Below, in pieces: positions 46,904 through 47,518 of a stretch of DNA of 47,518 nucleotides. Source of the DNA: a virus; the IMG/VR virus record IMGVR_UViG_3300021420_000053, positions 1 through 47,518 of that record; one strand, given 5' to 3'. Below the pieces are notes generated by a model that worked only from the letters and a program-made list of their open reading frames with translations, had not been told where the DNA came from and searched no databases. Every line of letters begins with the position of its first letter. Position 1 is the first letter of the stretch. The translations under genes were made by a program, and so were the position numbers.

Positions 46904-46971
46904 CGTGCCACTTGTGCGTGCCGCTATCCGTGCCGCCTGACACAAACCGCTGCTCGCAATAATCGTGCCAC
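46904..46971. repeat. Four CGTGCC(A/G)C repeats
   Basis: CGTGCCAC or CGTGCCGC occurs at 46904-46911, 46917-46924, 46929-46936 and 46964-46971. In the minus orientation each reads like the -24 element (T/C)GGCACG of a sigma-54 promoter. Only the last has a matching -12 element. Confidence 0.75.
46956..46970 (-). promoter_or_regulatory. Leftward sigma-54 (RpoN) promoter, perfect consensus
   Basis: Minus-strand TGGCACGATTATTGC fits the established consensus TGGCACGN4TTGC with GG (-24) and GC (-12) separated by exactly 10 bases. Expected start near 46944, which would give a leader of roughly 500 bases before the gene at 46446, crossing the 33-bp inverted repeat. Confidence 0.65.
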
Positions 46972-46982
46972 TGACAATTTTT

Positions 46983-47021
46983 GTCACTTTGTGACGGTCA
47001 CAATGTGACACTATTTGTCAC
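46983..47021. promoter_or_regulatory. Array of five alternating GTCAC/GTGAC half-sites
   Basis: GTCAC (46983), GTGAC (46991), GTCAC (46997), GTGAC (47005) and GTCAC (47017) alternate within 39 bases, forming several overlapping dyads. The array lies between the two divergent sigma-54-like promoters, where an enhancer-binding protein or repressor would bind both. Confidence 0.7.
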
Positions 47022-47069
47022 CGCGCTGCACAAATCAAGCATTCAGCCGTCCGCTTGCAGCGTTTGCGT

Positions 47070-47085
47070 TGGCACGCCCGATGCA
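47070..47085 (+). promoter_or_regulatory. Rightward sigma-54-like promoter
   Basis: TGGCACGCCCGATGCA keeps GG and GC spaced by exactly 10 bases; only the first T of TTGC differs. Predicted start near 47096 gives a leader of about 27 bases before the 73-residue gene with its GGAG site. It faces away from the leftward promoter. Confidence 0.6.
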
Positions 47086-47122
47086 TACTCTTCTGTGAGA
47101 GCAACGAACCGGAGACAGACAG

Positions 47123-47344
47123 ATGGATACAGCCGATACCCGATGCGTGGTGACAGTGGTCAACCAAGGAGTACGCTTCTTCTTGCGCGGTACCACATGG
47201 GCATTCCACCTTGACCGCGCCAATGTCTTTGCCGATGCGCCAGCAGCGTATGACGCGGCCGACAAGGCGCGCAAATTTATGCCCCCTAAGATCCGTAAGA
47301 CGTACGAAGTGTGGGCACTGAAGACGGCACAACGCGAGGTCTGA
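47123..47344 (+). CDS. First gene of the rightward operon, hypothetical
   Basis: 73 residues with GGAG 9 bases upstream. MDTADTRCVVTVVNQGVRFF and the following LRGTTWAFHLDRANVF are beta-type, then a helix (APAAYDAADKARKFMPPKIR). It is the first gene after the rightward sigma-54-like promoter and so probably among the earliest expressed. Family unknown; a short (CATGGG/CCCATG) dyad follows it. Confidence 0.8.
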   Translation: MDTADTRCVVTVVNQGVRFFLRGTTWAFHLDRANVFADAPAAYDAADKARKFMPPKIRKTYEVWALKTAQREV

Positions 47345-47391
47345 GCACTGAACCATGGGCCGCACGCGCGACCCATGCTTGAGTGACAGGC

Positions 47392-47518
47392 AACCGATAG
47401 GAGCGAACATGTCAGACACCAACAACGCGGCAGCTAACGCGGCAGCTAACGCGGCAGCTAACGCGGCAGCTAACGCGGCAGCTAACGCGGCAGCTAACGC
47501 GGCAGCTAACGCGGCAGC
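47392..47518. repeat. Terminal redundancy of the contig, right copy
   Basis: This is an exact copy of bases 1-127. It repeats the ribosome binding site, start codon and most of the 12-bp tandem array of the gene at 18-293. It should be trimmed or merged, and the second, truncated copy of that gene should not be counted. Confidence 0.9.

Larger units (their letters stand above)
46447..47122. other. Main control region, no gene
   Basis: This 676-base gap between divergent operons holds the sigma-54-like promoters, the 33-bp inverted repeat, GTCAC/GTGAC and CGTGCC arrays and a sigma-70-like promoter listed separately. The only longer frame inside (46455-46742, minus) lacks a ribosome binding site and plausible composition, so I leave it out. 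The stretch 46560-46690 has no clear signal beyond GC-richness. Confidence 0.7.

Overview
The window is the genome of a tailed, double-stranded DNA bacteriophage, closed on itself by the assembler. The last 127 bases (47392-47518) repeat the first 127 exactly, so the unique circle is 47391 bp. A short-tailed (podovirus-like) virion is inferred: there is a portal, scaffold, coat, head-to-tail adaptor, a large nozzle-like tail protein, Ala/Gly/Gln-rich internal virion proteins and a collagen-like fibre, but no tape-measure, sheath or tail-tube genes. Nested Rz/Rz1 spanins point to a Gram-negative host. An XF1762-family protein and several small families I associate with Burkholderia/Xylella phages suggest a beta- or gammaproteobacterium; this is inference. 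I see no integrase, repressor, RNA polymerase, tRNA or CRISPR, so a lytic phage that relies on host RNA polymerase is likely.

Layout. A non-coding control region (about 46447-47122) separates two divergent gene blocks. The rightward block starts at 47123, crosses the contig join and runs to 17991. It holds about eighteen tiny genes (several of them single-membrane-span peptides), then a replication module: primase-helicase (3576), a DUF2800 nuclease-like protein, a DUF2815 ssDNA-binding protein, a methyltransferase-like protein, family A DNA polymerase (9893), a VRR-NUC nuclease and an SNF2-type helicase. Nucleotide-metabolism-like proteins (DUF4406, DUF5664) and a metallophosphoesterase follow. 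Genes are packed with ATGA, TTGA or GTGA overlaps.

The leftward block runs from 46446 down to 17941. In transcription order it holds small envelope-directed proteins, a HAD-like protein, terminase small subunit, a terminase large subunit split into ATPase and nuclease genes with a 65-codon secreted-type gene between them, small proteins, portal, scaffold, two GT-A glycosyltransferases, a capsid-staple-like protein, an endonuclease VII-like gene, major capsid protein, an adaptor fusion, the tail nozzle, internal virion proteins, fibre and the lysis genes. An intrinsic terminator at 33233-33258 separates capsid from tail genes.

The most unusual element is the control region. It carries two divergent matches to the sigma-54 (RpoN) -24/-12 promoter consensus. 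The leftward one (46956-46970) is perfect and the rightward one (47070-47085) is nearly so. Between them lies an array of five alternating GTCAC/GTGAC half-sites, and beside them a perfect 33-bp inverted repeat built of 9-bp iterons. This suggests that the whole phage programme may depend on host RpoN and an enhancer-binding protein, and that the same region may hold the replication origin. All of this is read from sequence only and is untested.
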